Source of the DNA: M3007 sp037130425
GTDB lineage: Bacteria > Bacteroidota > Bacteroidia > Chitinophagales > Saprospiraceae
Assembly (NCBI GenBank): GCA_037130425.1
Contig: JBAXTB010000001.1
Location: 1-64,000 of the forward strand
DNA length: 64,000 bases
Direction: 5' to 3'
Shown: in pieces, positions 1 to 8,593 of the stretch
How the letters are laid out: every line of letters begins with the position of its first letter
Position numbering within the stretch: the stretch's first letter is position 1
Notes under the pieces: model-generated
Databases searched by the model: none
The model's input: the letters and a program-made list of their open reading frames with translations, nothing else
Told to the model about the DNA's origin: nothing
Position numbers and translations under genes: made by a program

Positions 1-284
1 GGGGATGGGACACAGATGACGCAGATCCTGTCAGGACACAGATTTAAAAGGATCTTCCGAGCGCGAGGGCATGTGCGTAGATGACACAGCCTACAGACAT
101 ACATTTTATCGGATATAATAAACAAGTATATGCTTTTCGCTCCTGTCGTTTATGTCTCCACCCCTCTCATTCAGAAAAATCCTTTTCAATCTGTGTCATC
201 CATGTTCCATCCCCCTCGCAAGCAGCAAAATCCTTTTAAATCTGCGCACTGTAAGTGTCTGCGTCATCTGCGTCCCATCCCCTC
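1..284. repeat. Dispersed intergenic inverted repeat (copy 1)
   Basis: This non-coding stretch is made of short phrases of the kind cacagatgacgcagat, gatttaaaaggat and cgcgaggg. They are in forward orientation at about 1-75 and in reverse complement at about 185-290, so the region is one large imperfect palindrome. Positions 24-53 recur exactly, in inverted orientation, at 32114-32143. The same type of element fills the gap after the acyl-CoA synthetase gene at 31.9 kb. No gene is supported here; the open frames reading across it have no recognisable product. It lies just downstream of the minus-strand membrane protein gene. Confidence 0.75.
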
Positions 285-1316
285 TTACCGCCGGTTAATA
301 ATCGGCAACAAAATCAACGCCAGCACCCCCGCAATAATATTATACAAAATCTGAATAGCAAAAAACGCAATGTTCGCATACGAAAACGCGTCGCTTCCGC
401 TGATGCCATACAAGGCCAATCCGGCAATAGCCAAAGCGTGAAACGAACCCATGCCGCCCGGCGACGGAATCACAAAGCCCAGGGTGCCAAACACAAAAAC
501 CATAAGCGCTGCGCCGGCATCCAAATGCGCCGTGGGCGGAAACGCTTTCAGGTTAAAATAACATTGCAAATAAAACATCAGCCAGATACCCAGCGAATAA
601 GTAAGGAACAGGAACGGATTTTTTAATTGAAAAATGCTGCGCAAACCTTCCCAAAAACCTTGCATTAAAGCGATAATTTTGCGGGCAATCGCAAGTTCGG
701 CAATTTTGTGCCGGAAAAACCAAGCGGCAACAAGGCCCAAAACACCCAAAACCAACACCGCAATTACCAAAGGATTGTGCAATAAACCGCCGCTTTGTCC
801 CCCGCGGTTGCGGTTGATAAATTCTAACAAGGTTTGGCCTTCAAACACAAATGCCAGCACCACCACCAGTCCGAGGCACAAAAAATCAATAAGTCGATCT
901 ACGACGCAGGTGCCGATCACTTTTTCAAGCGGAATGTTTTCGTAGCGCGCCAAGGCGCCCGCACGCACCACCTCGCCCATACGCGGGAAGCCGAGGTTGG
1001 CAAAATAACCAAGCAAAATGGTCAATAAGCGATTGGAAAACAAGGTTTTATGCCCCAGCGGCTCCAGTAACATCTCCCAACGGGCCGCCCGAAACATATT
1101 GCTCACGGTAAACGCCGCCACCACGACCAGCATCCAGCCTAAGTTGATCGTGGAAAAATCGTGCAGCAATTTGTCAACCAAACTGCATTGATCCGCCGGC
1201 GTACCGTCGAGCCGACACTGTTCCTGAAATGCGGTGTTCTGGCTTCGGAATACCAAGGCCATAATACCCAGGCCGAGGCCCAGGAAAAGGAAAAACTGGA
1301 AGATTTTTTTCAGCAT
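285..1316 (-). CDS. Lysylphosphatidylglycerol synthase TM-region / UPF0104-type membrane protein
   Basis: An integral membrane protein of about 343 residues with at least seven hydrophobic segments, matching the AglD/MprF N-terminal (lysylphosphatidylglycerol synthase transmembrane) superfamily. Family features visible are the early RAARWEMLL segment, the central GYFANLGFPRMGEVVRA motif, the VVDRLIDFL segment and the late PSPGGMGSFH motif. It has the flippase-like membrane part only and no GNAT catalytic domain, so lipid aminoacylation is not expected. The true substrate is unknown. The frame opens at 1352, but the methionine at 1316 (MLKKIFQF) directly precedes the first membrane segment and fits better. 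It lies about 55 bp after the ATP-grasp gene on the same strand and may be cotranscribed with it. Confidence 0.85.
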   Translation of the reverse strand: MLKKIFQFFLFLGLGLGIMALVFRSQNTAFQEQCRLDGTPADQCSLVDKLLHDFSTINLGWMLVVVAAFTVSNMFRAARWEMLLEPLGHKTLFSNRLLTILLGYFANLGFPRMGEVVRAGALARYENIPLEKVIGTCVVDRLIDFLCLGLVVVLAFVFEGQTLLEFINRNRGGQSGGLLHNPLVIAVLVLGVLGLVAAWFFRHKIAELAIARKIIALMQGFWEGLRSIFQLKNPFLFLTYSLGIWLMFYLQCYFNLKAFPPTAHLDAGAALMVFVFGTLGFVIPSPGGMGSFHALAIAGLALYGISGSDAFSYANIAFFAIQILYNIIAGVLALILLPIINRR

Positions 1317-1371
1317 TGCTCCGGTTTCAAAATTCGCCGCAAAGTTGGGCAATTTTTACGGATATACTAAA

Positions 1372-2589
1372 CTAATGCCCCGGTCTGTTTGGAGCCGGCG
1401 CACTCGCGTGGTAATCGCGCTGTACCCGAACCGCGTAATCGTCGAGCAGTTCAAGTACCCGTTCACGTTTGGGCGATTGCACAATCAGCCCGATATGATA
1501 CGACATTTCTTTGATGCGCCACACGATTTCCGGGTCATTGAATTGCGCCGTATCCGGCCATTCCTGGCGGGTAAGCGATACAATAATGCCGGCGTAATCC
1601 TTGCGCACTTTTGGCATTTTATATTTTTCACCCAAGGCAACGGCACATTCCAAGCGCGCCCATTCGTACCAGAGGTTGATGCCCGATGAAGCCTCCACCA
1701 TTTCAGCCAAATGCGCGCCGCCCACACGGGAGGCCGTTTCAAGGAAATACAGTTCGCCTGTTTCGTGGTTTCGGATAAATTCGGTGTGGCTGGCGCTGGT
1801 TTGCATCCCGAACGCTTTCATCACATTGGCATTGATGTCAAGCAAGCCTTTTTCTTCGTCGGAGCCGAACGGAACTACTGCACTGCGGAAAATACCGCCG
1901 CCATGGGCCACTTCCAAGGGGGTAGCCAAATACTTGGAAGCCCGTGAAAACACGATTTTACCGTTTTCAGAAAGCGAATCAACATGGTACACATCGCCCG
2001 GCTTGAACTGTTCCACCAAAAAACGGTGCCGATCGCCGCCCAACGTATCCAAATGCGCCCAAAGTTCGTCGGCCGTTTGTACCTTTTTCATGCCGGTAGC
2101 AGATGCCTGGCCGCGCGGTTTTACGATCCACGGACCGGGATTGGTAGCAATAAACAGGTTAATATCATCGTCGTTGAACAGCGAAGAAAATCCGGGAACC
2201 CGAATGCCCGCATCCTGCGCTTCGATGCGCATGGCAAGTTTGTCGCGGAAATGGTGCGCCGTGGTTTGGCCCATACCCGGAATCCGGAAATACTCGCGCA
2301 AATAAGCGCCTTTTTCCACATCAAAATCGTCGAGCGCCACAATGCGGTCGATTTTGTGGCTGCGCATGAGCCAGGCAAGTCCGGCCGCCACATCGTCCAT
2401 TTTCCACTCGTTTTCCGGGCCTTGTTCTACATAAAAAATATCGTCGAGGGCTTCGCGCGCCCAGGCTTTGCCTTCATGTTTTTTAGACGTAACGAGGTAC
2501 ACGGTTGCGCCGGTTGATTTCATACCACGCAGGAAATCGTTGCCCTTAAAATAAGATGCAATACAAAGGAAGGATATTGGTCTGCTCAT
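1372..2589 (-). CDS. ATP-grasp domain protein (carboxylate-amine ligase-like)
   Basis: A soluble protein of 405 residues with an ATP-grasp fold. The ATP-binding lysine segment is WIVKPRGQASATGM (about residue 155), followed by the LVEQFKPGDVYHVDS region. The Mg-binding segment FLETASRVGGAHLAEM (about residues 285-300) carries the usual acidic residue and the conserved arginine. Enzymes of this family couple ATP hydrolysis to formation of an acyl phosphate and then an amide or thioester bond; the substrate cannot be read from sequence. The N-terminal 100 residues look like the Rossmann-like pre-ATP-grasp domain. It is upstream of the membrane protein gene, about 55 bp apart. No biosynthetic cluster surrounds it. 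Confidence 0.85.
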   Translation of the reverse strand: MSRPISFLCIASYFKGNDFLRGMKSTGATVYLVTSKKHEGKAWAREALDDIFYVEQGPENEWKMDDVAAGLAWLMRSHKIDRIVALDDFDVEKGAYLREYFRIPGMGQTTAHHFRDKLAMRIEAQDAGIRVPGFSSLFNDDDINLFIATNPGPWIVKPRGQASATGMKKVQTADELWAHLDTLGGDRHRFLVEQFKPGDVYHVDSLSENGKIVFSRASKYLATPLEVAHGGGIFRSAVVPFGSDEEKGLLDINANVMKAFGMQTSASHTEFIRNHETGELYFLETASRVGGAHLAEMVEASSGINLWYEWARLECAVALGEKYKMPKVRKDYAGIIVSLTRQEWPDTAQFNDPEIVWRIKEMSYHIGLIVQSPKRERVLELLDDYAVRVQRDYHASAPAPNRPGH

Positions 2590-3046
2590 GCTTACCCGTT
2601 GTTTGATGATTATGTTTATCGCTACATCTGATTGTAAAACACTTTTTACGGTGTTGCTCAGATAAAAGGCAAAAAACGGAAAAAGTTTTCAAACAAAGGG
2701 CAGAAATTAATTTTTGAGGGAGAAAGTTTGCAAAAGACTGCATTTTCAAAAACAATTGTCATCGCAACTTCTCAACCGCCGAGGTCTTATATTATCTGCT
2801 TTATGATTAGGGGTGTACTAAAGATTTGTTTTGCTCTATACTTTCATTCCTACTTGTAATACGCAGCCCAGCGCTTGTCATGTCGTAACGCAGTGTAGAC
2901 AACTACACAATCTGGATTACGACGTAATGTCTTGAAAAACATTCGAAAAAGCCGCTACTCATTTGATGAATAGCGGCTTTCTTAAAGTATAATTGCCTGC
3001 GCAGGATTAATAAACACCATTTACGCCAATATTTTTACACAATTCC
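2590..3046. other. Intergenic gap with an extended hairpin and a terminator
   Basis: No coding gene is visible in this 457 bp gap. It holds two structures: a nested inverted repeat at about 2882-2923, with outer arms gtcgtaa/ttacgac and inner arms gtgtag/ctacac, and a terminator hairpin at about 2945-2981 belonging to the gene that ends at 3047. The rest is plain AT-rich sequence. Confidence 0.6.
2945..2981 (-). terminator. Rho-independent terminator of the 3047-4327 gene
   Basis: Stem GCCGCTA/TAGCGGC (2951-2957 with 2971-2977) with a 13-nt loop. Reading the minus strand it is followed by a run of T (plus-strand A at 2946-2950). It sits about 70 bp past the stop codon of the minus-strand gene. 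The plus-strand side also has TTTCTT, so it may work in both directions. Confidence 0.7.
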
Positions 3047-4327
3047 CTATGTCTTCTGGTGCTTCTTCTTGGCTGCCGGAAACAAAATATTGTTCAAAAT
3101 AAGCCGGTATCCCGGCGAGTTGGGGTGCAGCGCCAAATCCGTGGGCGGATCGCCTACGAAGTGCCGGTAATCTTCCGGGTCGTGGCCACCGTAAAATGTC
3201 CAGAAGCCGTAGCCAAAAGTGCCGTGGATATAGCGCGCCTCGGCGGCTGGTTTGTTATCGCCCATGATGAGCACATTGGACTTGATGTATTTTTTCAGAA
3301 ACGCGGTCGTTTGACCCATAAAACCCTTCACGGTGCGGGTGTGGTTTTGGGTCAACATCGTCGGTACCGGGTCCCATTTGGCCGAAAAATCGAACAAGGT
3401 GAAATAATCCTGCTCCGGTACCACGTTGCGCTGTAGGTTGTTGTCGATGGAGGAGTGTTCGTAAATGCCAGGATCGGTAATGACGCTGTAATCCTTGAAG
3501 GCAAAGGTTTTGGAATAATCCAGTTTACTTTGGCAGTTTGGATCCACACCGTCGCCGTCGAACACCGAGGCACAGATGTCGGTGCCTTCGGCAGAAAGCG
3601 CGATGTCGTAGGTATCCGTAGCCGAGCACATGGCAAACATAAAACCGCCGCCGGCCACGTATTCGGATATTTTTTTGGCCACCGCCAGTTTCAGTTGACT
3701 TACTTTATCGAAGCCGTTTTGGCGGGCCAAAGTTTCCATCAGGTGTACGTGTTCGCGGTACCAGGGCTGGCCGCTGTAACTGGCATAAAACTTACCGAAC
3801 ATGCCGGTAAAATCTTCGTGGTGCAGGTGCAACCAGTCATATTCGTTTAATTTGCCTTGCAACACCTCGGTATCGTACAGCACATCGTAGGGAATTTCCG
3901 CGTAGGTGAGCACCATCGTCACGGCATCATCCCAGGGTTGCACGATTTCCCCTTTTTCGTTTTTCTCCGGCGTGTACACCGCAATTTTGGGCGCTTTTTC
4001 CAACTTAATTACGTCCATATTTACTTCCGGATTCAGGATTTCGTTCTGAATGGCGGCAAACTGCGCATCAGCAATGATTTCATAACTGACATTGCGGGTT
4101 TTACATTCTTTCTCGAACGTGGGCGTGTACGCGAAGGCAAAACTGCCGCCCCGGTAATTGAGCAACCACCAGGCTTCCACGCCTTGCGCAATCACCCAAT
4201 AGGTAATGCCATAAGCCTTGAGGTGGTTTTTCTGCGACACCTCATCCATGGGAATCAAAATAATCGTTGCGCGTGCCTGCGAGAGGCAGGCGGCTAAAAG
4301 GGCAAAAATGATCAATAAACGACGCAT
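3047..4327 (-). CDS. Conserved secreted Bacteroidota protein (often labelled asparagine synthetase B)
   Basis: A protein of 426 residues starting with a signal peptide (MRRLLIIFALLAACLSQARA). Conserved blocks include IPMDEVSQKNHLKAYG near the N-terminus, LEKAPKIAVYTP, QPWDDAVTMVLTYAEIPYD, LHLHHEDFTGMFGKFY, GGGFMFAMCSATDTYD and GTFGYGFWTFYGGHDPEDY. From memory this pattern is common in Bacteroidota, where databases often carry the name asparagine synthetase B. I see no glutaminase Cys-2 N-terminus and no PP-loop ATP pyrophosphatase motif (SGGxDS), so that name is probably wrong. The central part resembles a class I glutamine-amidotransferase-like or ThuA-like flavodoxin fold (inference). The export signal argues against a cytosolic amidotransferase. 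A heptanucleotide repeat lies 17-72 bp upstream of the start. Confidence 0.8.
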   Translation of the reverse strand: MRRLLIIFALLAACLSQARATIILIPMDEVSQKNHLKAYGITYWVIAQGVEAWWLLNYRGGSFAFAYTPTFEKECKTRNVSYEIIADAQFAAIQNEILNPEVNMDVIKLEKAPKIAVYTPEKNEKGEIVQPWDDAVTMVLTYAEIPYDVLYDTEVLQGKLNEYDWLHLHHEDFTGMFGKFYASYSGQPWYREHVHLMETLARQNGFDKVSQLKLAVAKKISEYVAGGGFMFAMCSATDTYDIALSAEGTDICASVFDGDGVDPNCQSKLDYSKTFAFKDYSVITDPGIYEHSSIDNNLQRNVVPEQDYFTLFDFSAKWDPVPTMLTQNHTRTVKGFMGQTTAFLKKYIKSNVLIMGDNKPAAEARYIHGTFGYGFWTFYGGHDPEDYRHFVGDPPTDLALHPNSPGYRLILNNILFPAAKKKHQKT

Positions 4328-4343
4328 GTGGTTTGAATTTTAT

Positions 4344-4399
4344 GGTGGACGGGAGACGGGAGACGGGAGACGGTGGACGGTGGACGGTGGACGGTGGAC
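4344..4399. repeat. Heptanucleotide microsatellite, 8 units
   Basis: Eight back-to-back 7-bp units: GGTGGAC, then three GGGAGAC, then four GGTGGAC. They lie in the 5' region of the minus-strand gene starting at 4327. Units are perfect within each of the two variants. Seven is not a multiple of three, but the array is outside coding sequence, so length change would alter promoter or leader spacing and not a reading frame. Confidence 0.9.
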
Positions 4400-4548
4400 A
4401 GTTGATGGTGATGGAACGTGGGATTGGGGGAAAAGATTTTCAGATTTCGACAAATTAGGCCCAAAAATACGGGAAAAACCAATTGCACCAATGCGTTACC
4501 CGGGTTCTTGTCTTGAAATTAGACATTTGACGCCATATAGCGCCTCTT

Positions 4549-5442
4549 CTACTGAACCGTCACTACCAATTTTCCATCTTTGTACACCGCCAAACGCGTG
4601 ATATTGCGCACGCCGTACTTGCTCAAATCCGATATTTCATGCCAATCGGGCGTGCGGCCGGGTTTGTAGATGTATAGTTTGCTTTTGCTGCCCGCGATAT
4701 AGGCGCCGTCGGGTAATACGGCAAAATCCTCCACGCCGAGGGGCATTTTTACGATTTGTTCGGAACTTTGTTTGCGCGGATCCCAGGTTTTTAAAAACCA
4801 GGTTTGTTCGGTCGCTTTGATAATGTATGCCAATTTACCATTGGGCAATGCTTGTAATCCGCGCCCGACATTGGCGGCGATGCGCATCAGTTTTTGCCCC
4901 TTGGTCCCGCAAGCATACAAGGTGTGCGGTTGGCCGTTTTCTCCCACAATAAACAAAGCCGCCAGGGTGTCGCGCAGCCAGCAATGGTAGCCCACGCCGC
5001 GTATTTGCGGAAACTCTGGACGACCGTTATCGGAACGATCCAAGGGAAAAGACCAGAGCCGCTGCGTACCGTCTTCCTCCACGCGCACGGCGGAAAAACG
5101 TCGGCCGCCGGGCATGGGCTGTGCCGAATATTCTGCTGTTTTTGGGGTATTTGTTATGGATGTGCGTTGTTTGGAGGCAATATTAAGGGAAACGATGTCG
5201 GTTTGGGTCGTGTCATTAGGCATTTGAACGGTCAGATACAGTTCGTCGGCGCTGAAAAATGCCGGTTGGTTGTTGTAGCCGCCGGGGTTAAATTTGCTTA
5301 AAAAACGCGGGTTGCCCACATGCCAGCTGCTGTCGGCCGATTGGTTGGCGGAAAGCAGGATTAGGTCGAAATGTTCAAGTTTTTGCGCTGCGAGTGAGGC
5401 GCTTAACAGGAGAATAAGGGGAAAAATAAGTTTTACTGACAT
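4549..5442 (-). CDS. Secreted TolB/PD40-like beta-propeller protein
   Basis: A 297-residue protein with a signal peptide (MSVKLIFPLILLLSASLAAQ). The body has repeated propeller-blade features: the PAFFSADELYLTVQ segment followed by TDIVSLNIASKQRTSIT, then SAQPMPGGRRFSAVR, matching PD40/WD40-like TolB repeats. Such proteins are usually periplasmic or surface-exposed scaffolds; no catalytic residue is evident. No T9SS tail or lipobox is seen. A promoter -7 element lies about 50 bp upstream (5489-5496 on the minus strand). About 220 bp separate its stop from the 3047-4327 gene start. Confidence 0.75.
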   Translation of the reverse strand: MSVKLIFPLILLLSASLAAQKLEHFDLILLSANQSADSSWHVGNPRFLSKFNPGGYNNQPAFFSADELYLTVQMPNDTTQTDIVSLNIASKQRTSITNTPKTAEYSAQPMPGGRRFSAVRVEEDGTQRLWSFPLDRSDNGRPEFPQIRGVGYHCWLRDTLAALFIVGENGQPHTLYACGTKGQKLMRIAANVGRGLQALPNGKLAYIIKATEQTWFLKTWDPRKQSSEQIVKMPLGVEDFAVLPDGAYIAGSKSKLYIYKPGRTPDWHEISDLSKYGVRNITRLAVYKDGKLVVTVQ

Positions 5443-5488
5443 CGTGTTTTGTTTGTTTGCCCAAATGGCTGATCCTGATCTTCGAGCA

Positions 5489-5496
5489 CAAAGGTA
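5489..5496 (-). promoter_or_regulatory. Bacteroidota -7 promoter element (TACCTTTG)
   Basis: The minus strand reads TACCTTTG, a full match to the TAnnTTTG consensus, about 47 bp upstream of the propeller gene start at 5442. No clear -33 TTG is seen at the usual spacing. Confidence 0.5.
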
Positions 5497-5509
5497 TGTT
5501 ATGCAAGCA

Positions 5510-5558
5510 TAAAAAAGAGGGATGACAAAACCGCTGTATTCGGTTCTATCATCCCTCT
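5510..5558 (-). terminator. Rho-independent terminator of the metallophosphoesterase gene
   Basis: Long hairpin with arms AGAGGGATGA and TCATCCCTCT (5549-5558 with 5516-5525). On the minus strand it is followed by TTTTTTAT. It begins about 24 bp after the stop codon of the 5582-8410 gene. Confidence 0.85.
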
Positions 5559-5581
5559 GATTTTTTGGTGGCGGTACTATG

Positions 5582-8410
5582 TTAAGCGTAAAGCCAGTAT
5601 AAATACCCGTTATCGCTATTCAGGTCGCACCGTACCATGTGTATTAAGCCTTTGTTACCTACCATCGCCGGAGCATGTTGCGTTTGCATCACGCCGCCAT
5701 TGGCATCAACTTCCAAATTGCCATACCAGGTTTCTGTGTCCATAAGCAAAATAGAGCATTTTAGATTGCTGTTTTCATCAATACGAGCCATGATCATACC
5801 GTTGTTGCAATTGGTCAACGCAAGGCCGTATGTGGTATCGGGATTCATTGTGTGCCCCCCCGACAAGGTGTTGATATTTCCTTTACTGGTCCAGGAAAAC
5901 GGCAGTGTGTTTTGATAAGGTGTCGCACTTGCCGGTTGGCTGTACTCTGCCCAAGCGATTTTGTTATCGTTATTGTTATCGTTATTGTTATCGTTATTGT
6001 TATCGTTATTAACGGTCTCAAAAACCATAATCATTTTACCTGCCGTAGCAGCAAGCGCAGGTCTTAAATCCGATTCGAACTGATTGAGATTCGAATCTTT
6101 CATGCCTCCTAAGTCTGTCCATGTATTACCTGCTATATCGTAGGTCATCCAATTCAGGTTATTGCTGGAACTGGTTGGGCGATACACGATATAGATCAAT
6201 CCCTGGAAAAAACAAGCCGCTACCGGTTGCGTGGATGCTACGCCGTTCGTGGTCGGCACAATCGGGCTGCTCCAGGTATTGCCGGCAATGTTGTAGGTCA
6301 TATAGGTAATGTAGTTATGGTTATTCTTGTCGATAAAGAAAACATACCATATACCATTGACGATGACCGATGCCAACGAGTGCGATGTATTCGCGTGATT
6401 GGTACTGCCATTAACCTGATAGGAGAGTTCAGACATGATCGTCCATGTGATTTTGTCTGTCTTATGGCTGGGGCTGAAACCGGAAATATCAGATTTGGCC
6501 CAGCGGATCCTGGAACTATTGCTGCTTTCCTCTTGATAGGCCATGTACAGCACATCATTCCAACAATCGAGGGTAGGTGAATTGGGCGACTGAGGCGTGG
6601 TAGCGCTGTCTTTCACTTTTACATTGCCCATCCAGGTGGGGTTTAAGTTGGCAAAACCACTGTCATAAATCGTTTCATACGTAATTGAGTTCAGCGGTAG
6701 ACTGTTTGGCGTACCTTGGTTTTGCCCCCATGCCGGGAATTGCAGGTATCGCACTGTAATCTGATCCGCATTATATGTAGTGCCATCAGTCCCGATGTAT
6801 AAAATTGCCCCTGCATGGTTGTACAGCCCCGTTGTTGTGTCTTTTTGGACGGTCCCCATGTTACTGTTTTTCGGAACAGCCGGGTAGTTCACTGCGTAAG
6901 GCGTATCACCCTCATCCGTTGCTTCATACGCACTGCTGCCGAGCAGCCTGCCTTTGTTAAGTCCCTGTAAACCATCTAAATACATGGCATAAGTATGTTC
7001 ATGTCCCCAGAACCAGGCTGCAACTTTATTGAAGCGCGATTCAAATGTTTTTCGGAGCGACTTATTGATGTATTGCGGGGATTCATGGTCAATCTCGGCT
7101 TCACTGGAAAATAACTGGTGGTGGGATAGTAAAATGGTTTTTCCCTCGAAACTATCAATCCTGCTCGTTAACCAAGCCACTTCATCATCGCGGAGCTGGG
7201 GTTCAAAGGGGCCTACCACATTTTGATACGCATTCATGGCCAAATCGGCTGTCCAATCGAGCCAGGATGGAATTTCATCTTCTATCCATGTTTTGACCAA
7301 GCCTCCAATGGCCTGAAGTAATGACTCCAGTGCATTGTAATCATCCTGGCCGGTATCCATTCCCATGAATTGCCATTTGCCGTTCTCCGTTTGCAAATTA
7401 AAGAAGCTACAGGTTTGTTGCATGGATCCGCTGATGGAGCCGTTAGAGGTGGGGTAAATTACATTCTGGTTTAGTCGATCCAGCAGTTGGAAGTAGCCGT
7501 AACCGCCGGCGTAATATTCGTGGTTGCCTGGAATGGTAAATATCGGTGGTCTGCTATGGAAAGCATTTCCGTTTAGCCCTGTGGAGTATTTTTGGGCAAG
7601 GTTAGCGCCGACCGTTTGGAATACATTGAAAAAATAATCCTCACATTCCACAGGCAAACCGCTGTAATAAATATCTCCAAGGTGTATAAAAACGATATAC
7701 TTTTCAGGGTGTGTACTAAAGGCATGATCCCAAATGGATTGCAGGAAAGTAACCGCATCATCCATGCCGGTGCCCCAGTCGCCCAACATAATGATTTGGG
7801 TATCATTGGGCATTTTCCATGGCAAAGTTCCATAATTCGGATAAGCCGTTGACGACCGATACTGGCAGGAAGCATGAGGCATAACAGTTCGTACCGTATG
7901 AATGATATGCTGATATTCCGTATATTGCTCCTGTGTAAGGAAATCGGAGGAATGGTCTTTTAATAATTTCAGTAGTTTATCCAGTACTGTATTGTCCAGG
8001 TGGTTCCCAAACAAACCAAGAAACATAGCCAATGTAAGCGCAAAACCAAAAGTATCTGCGGTACTGAAGCTTACAATATTATTTGCGTTGTTGTAATCTG
8101 TGAGCCGAGATTCAAAAATGTCATAATCAATCCCGAATGTTGTCACAAATGGAATCGCTGTGGTGGCCAGCATTAAATACTGTTGGGAACTGTAGGCCAG
8201 CCTGTCGAGTAAGGGAGCGTCATCGGCAGGTCTGTCGAGCAGTTTACCTGCCTCCAGCGACCGGAGTTGGTGGTAGGTTGCCAGCATCATCGGGTTATTC
8301 CGAATCTGATTGATTGTCTGGTCTGGGTATTTTTGTCTGAGATACTGCTCCACTGAACTTGCCCATCGCGCGGCCAGTGGATTACTTGGGTTATAAAACC
8401 TCGTTGTCAT
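5582..8410 (-). CDS. Large metallophosphoesterase with C-terminal propeller-like region
   Basis: A 942-residue protein with calcineurin-like metallophosphoesterase motifs in order: GDWGTG (metal-binding Asp), HLGDIYYSG, IPGNHEYY, LLSHHQLF and FWGHEHTY, between about residues 210 and 480. These supply the two-metal centre used for phosphomonoester or diester hydrolysis; the substrate is unknown. Residues 1-200 form a mostly helical domain I do not recognise. From about residue 600 to the end, repeated segments such as PTLDCWNDVLYMAYQ and AGKMIMVFETV resemble a sialidase-like or lectin-like propeller. It has no signal peptide and no T9SS tail, odd for this type of domain mix. Residues encoded by 5962-6009 form a low-complexity Asp/Asn run. 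It ends at a strong terminator. Confidence 0.85.
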   Translation of the reverse strand: MTTRFYNPSNPLAARWASSVEQYLRQKYPDQTINQIRNNPMMLATYHQLRSLEAGKLLDRPADDAPLLDRLAYSSQQYLMLATTAIPFVTTFGIDYDIFESRLTDYNNANNIVSFSTADTFGFALTLAMFLGLFGNHLDNTVLDKLLKLLKDHSSDFLTQEQYTEYQHIIHTVRTVMPHASCQYRSSTAYPNYGTLPWKMPNDTQIIMLGDWGTGMDDAVTFLQSIWDHAFSTHPEKYIVFIHLGDIYYSGLPVECEDYFFNVFQTVGANLAQKYSTGLNGNAFHSRPPIFTIPGNHEYYAGGYGYFQLLDRLNQNVIYPTSNGSISGSMQQTCSFFNLQTENGKWQFMGMDTGQDDYNALESLLQAIGGLVKTWIEDEIPSWLDWTADLAMNAYQNVVGPFEPQLRDDEVAWLTSRIDSFEGKTILLSHHQLFSSEAEIDHESPQYINKSLRKTFESRFNKVAAWFWGHEHTYAMYLDGLQGLNKGRLLGSSAYEATDEGDTPYAVNYPAVPKNSNMGTVQKDTTTGLYNHAGAILYIGTDGTTYNADQITVRYLQFPAWGQNQGTPNSLPLNSITYETIYDSGFANLNPTWMGNVKVKDSATTPQSPNSPTLDCWNDVLYMAYQEESSNSSRIRWAKSDISGFSPSHKTDKITWTIMSELSYQVNGSTNHANTSHSLASVIVNGIWYVFFIDKNNHNYITYMTYNIAGNTWSSPIVPTTNGVASTQPVAACFFQGLIYIVYRPTSSSNNLNWMTYDIAGNTWTDLGGMKDSNLNQFESDLRPALAATAGKMIMVFETVNNDNNNDNNNDNNNDNKIAWAEYSQPASATPYQNTLPFSWTSKGNINTLSGGHTMNPDTTYGLALTNCNNGMIMARIDENSNLKCSILLMDTETWYGNLEVDANGGVMQTQHAPAMVGNKGLIHMVRCDLNSDNGYLYWLYA
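5962..6009. repeat. In-frame 12-bp tandem repeat (4 units) coding for an Asn/Asp run
   Basis: Four perfect copies of TGTTATCGTTAT on the plus strand, encoding NDNN-type repeats in the minus-strand metallophosphoesterase. A unit of 12 bp keeps the reading frame, so copy-number change would lengthen or shorten a loop between blades. Confidence 0.9.
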
Positions 8411-8470
8411 AAATTAGGATAAAATTTAATGGTTAAAAAATGAAGAAATACACCAGATTGACTTGTAAAC

Positions 8471-8508
8471 AAAAATGTCGTTTCGCGAATGGCTTCACCG
8501 AAACGACA
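8471..8508 (-). terminator. Rho-independent terminator of the SRPBCC gene
   Basis: Perfect 10-bp arms TGTCGTTTCG and CGAAACGACA (8476-8485 with 8499-8508). On the minus strand it is followed by TTTTTGTTT. It lies about 85 bp past the stop of the 8594-9151 gene. Confidence 0.8.
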
Positions 8509-8593
8509 GTGCAAAACTGCATTTATTTAACCGTCTTACATATAAGTATAAAAACGTATTTATAGAAACAGGTATTTATACCTGATCGTCTCA

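Noticed and set aside
1601..2305. 234-residue plus-strand frame
   Set aside because: Antisense shadow of the ATP-grasp gene.
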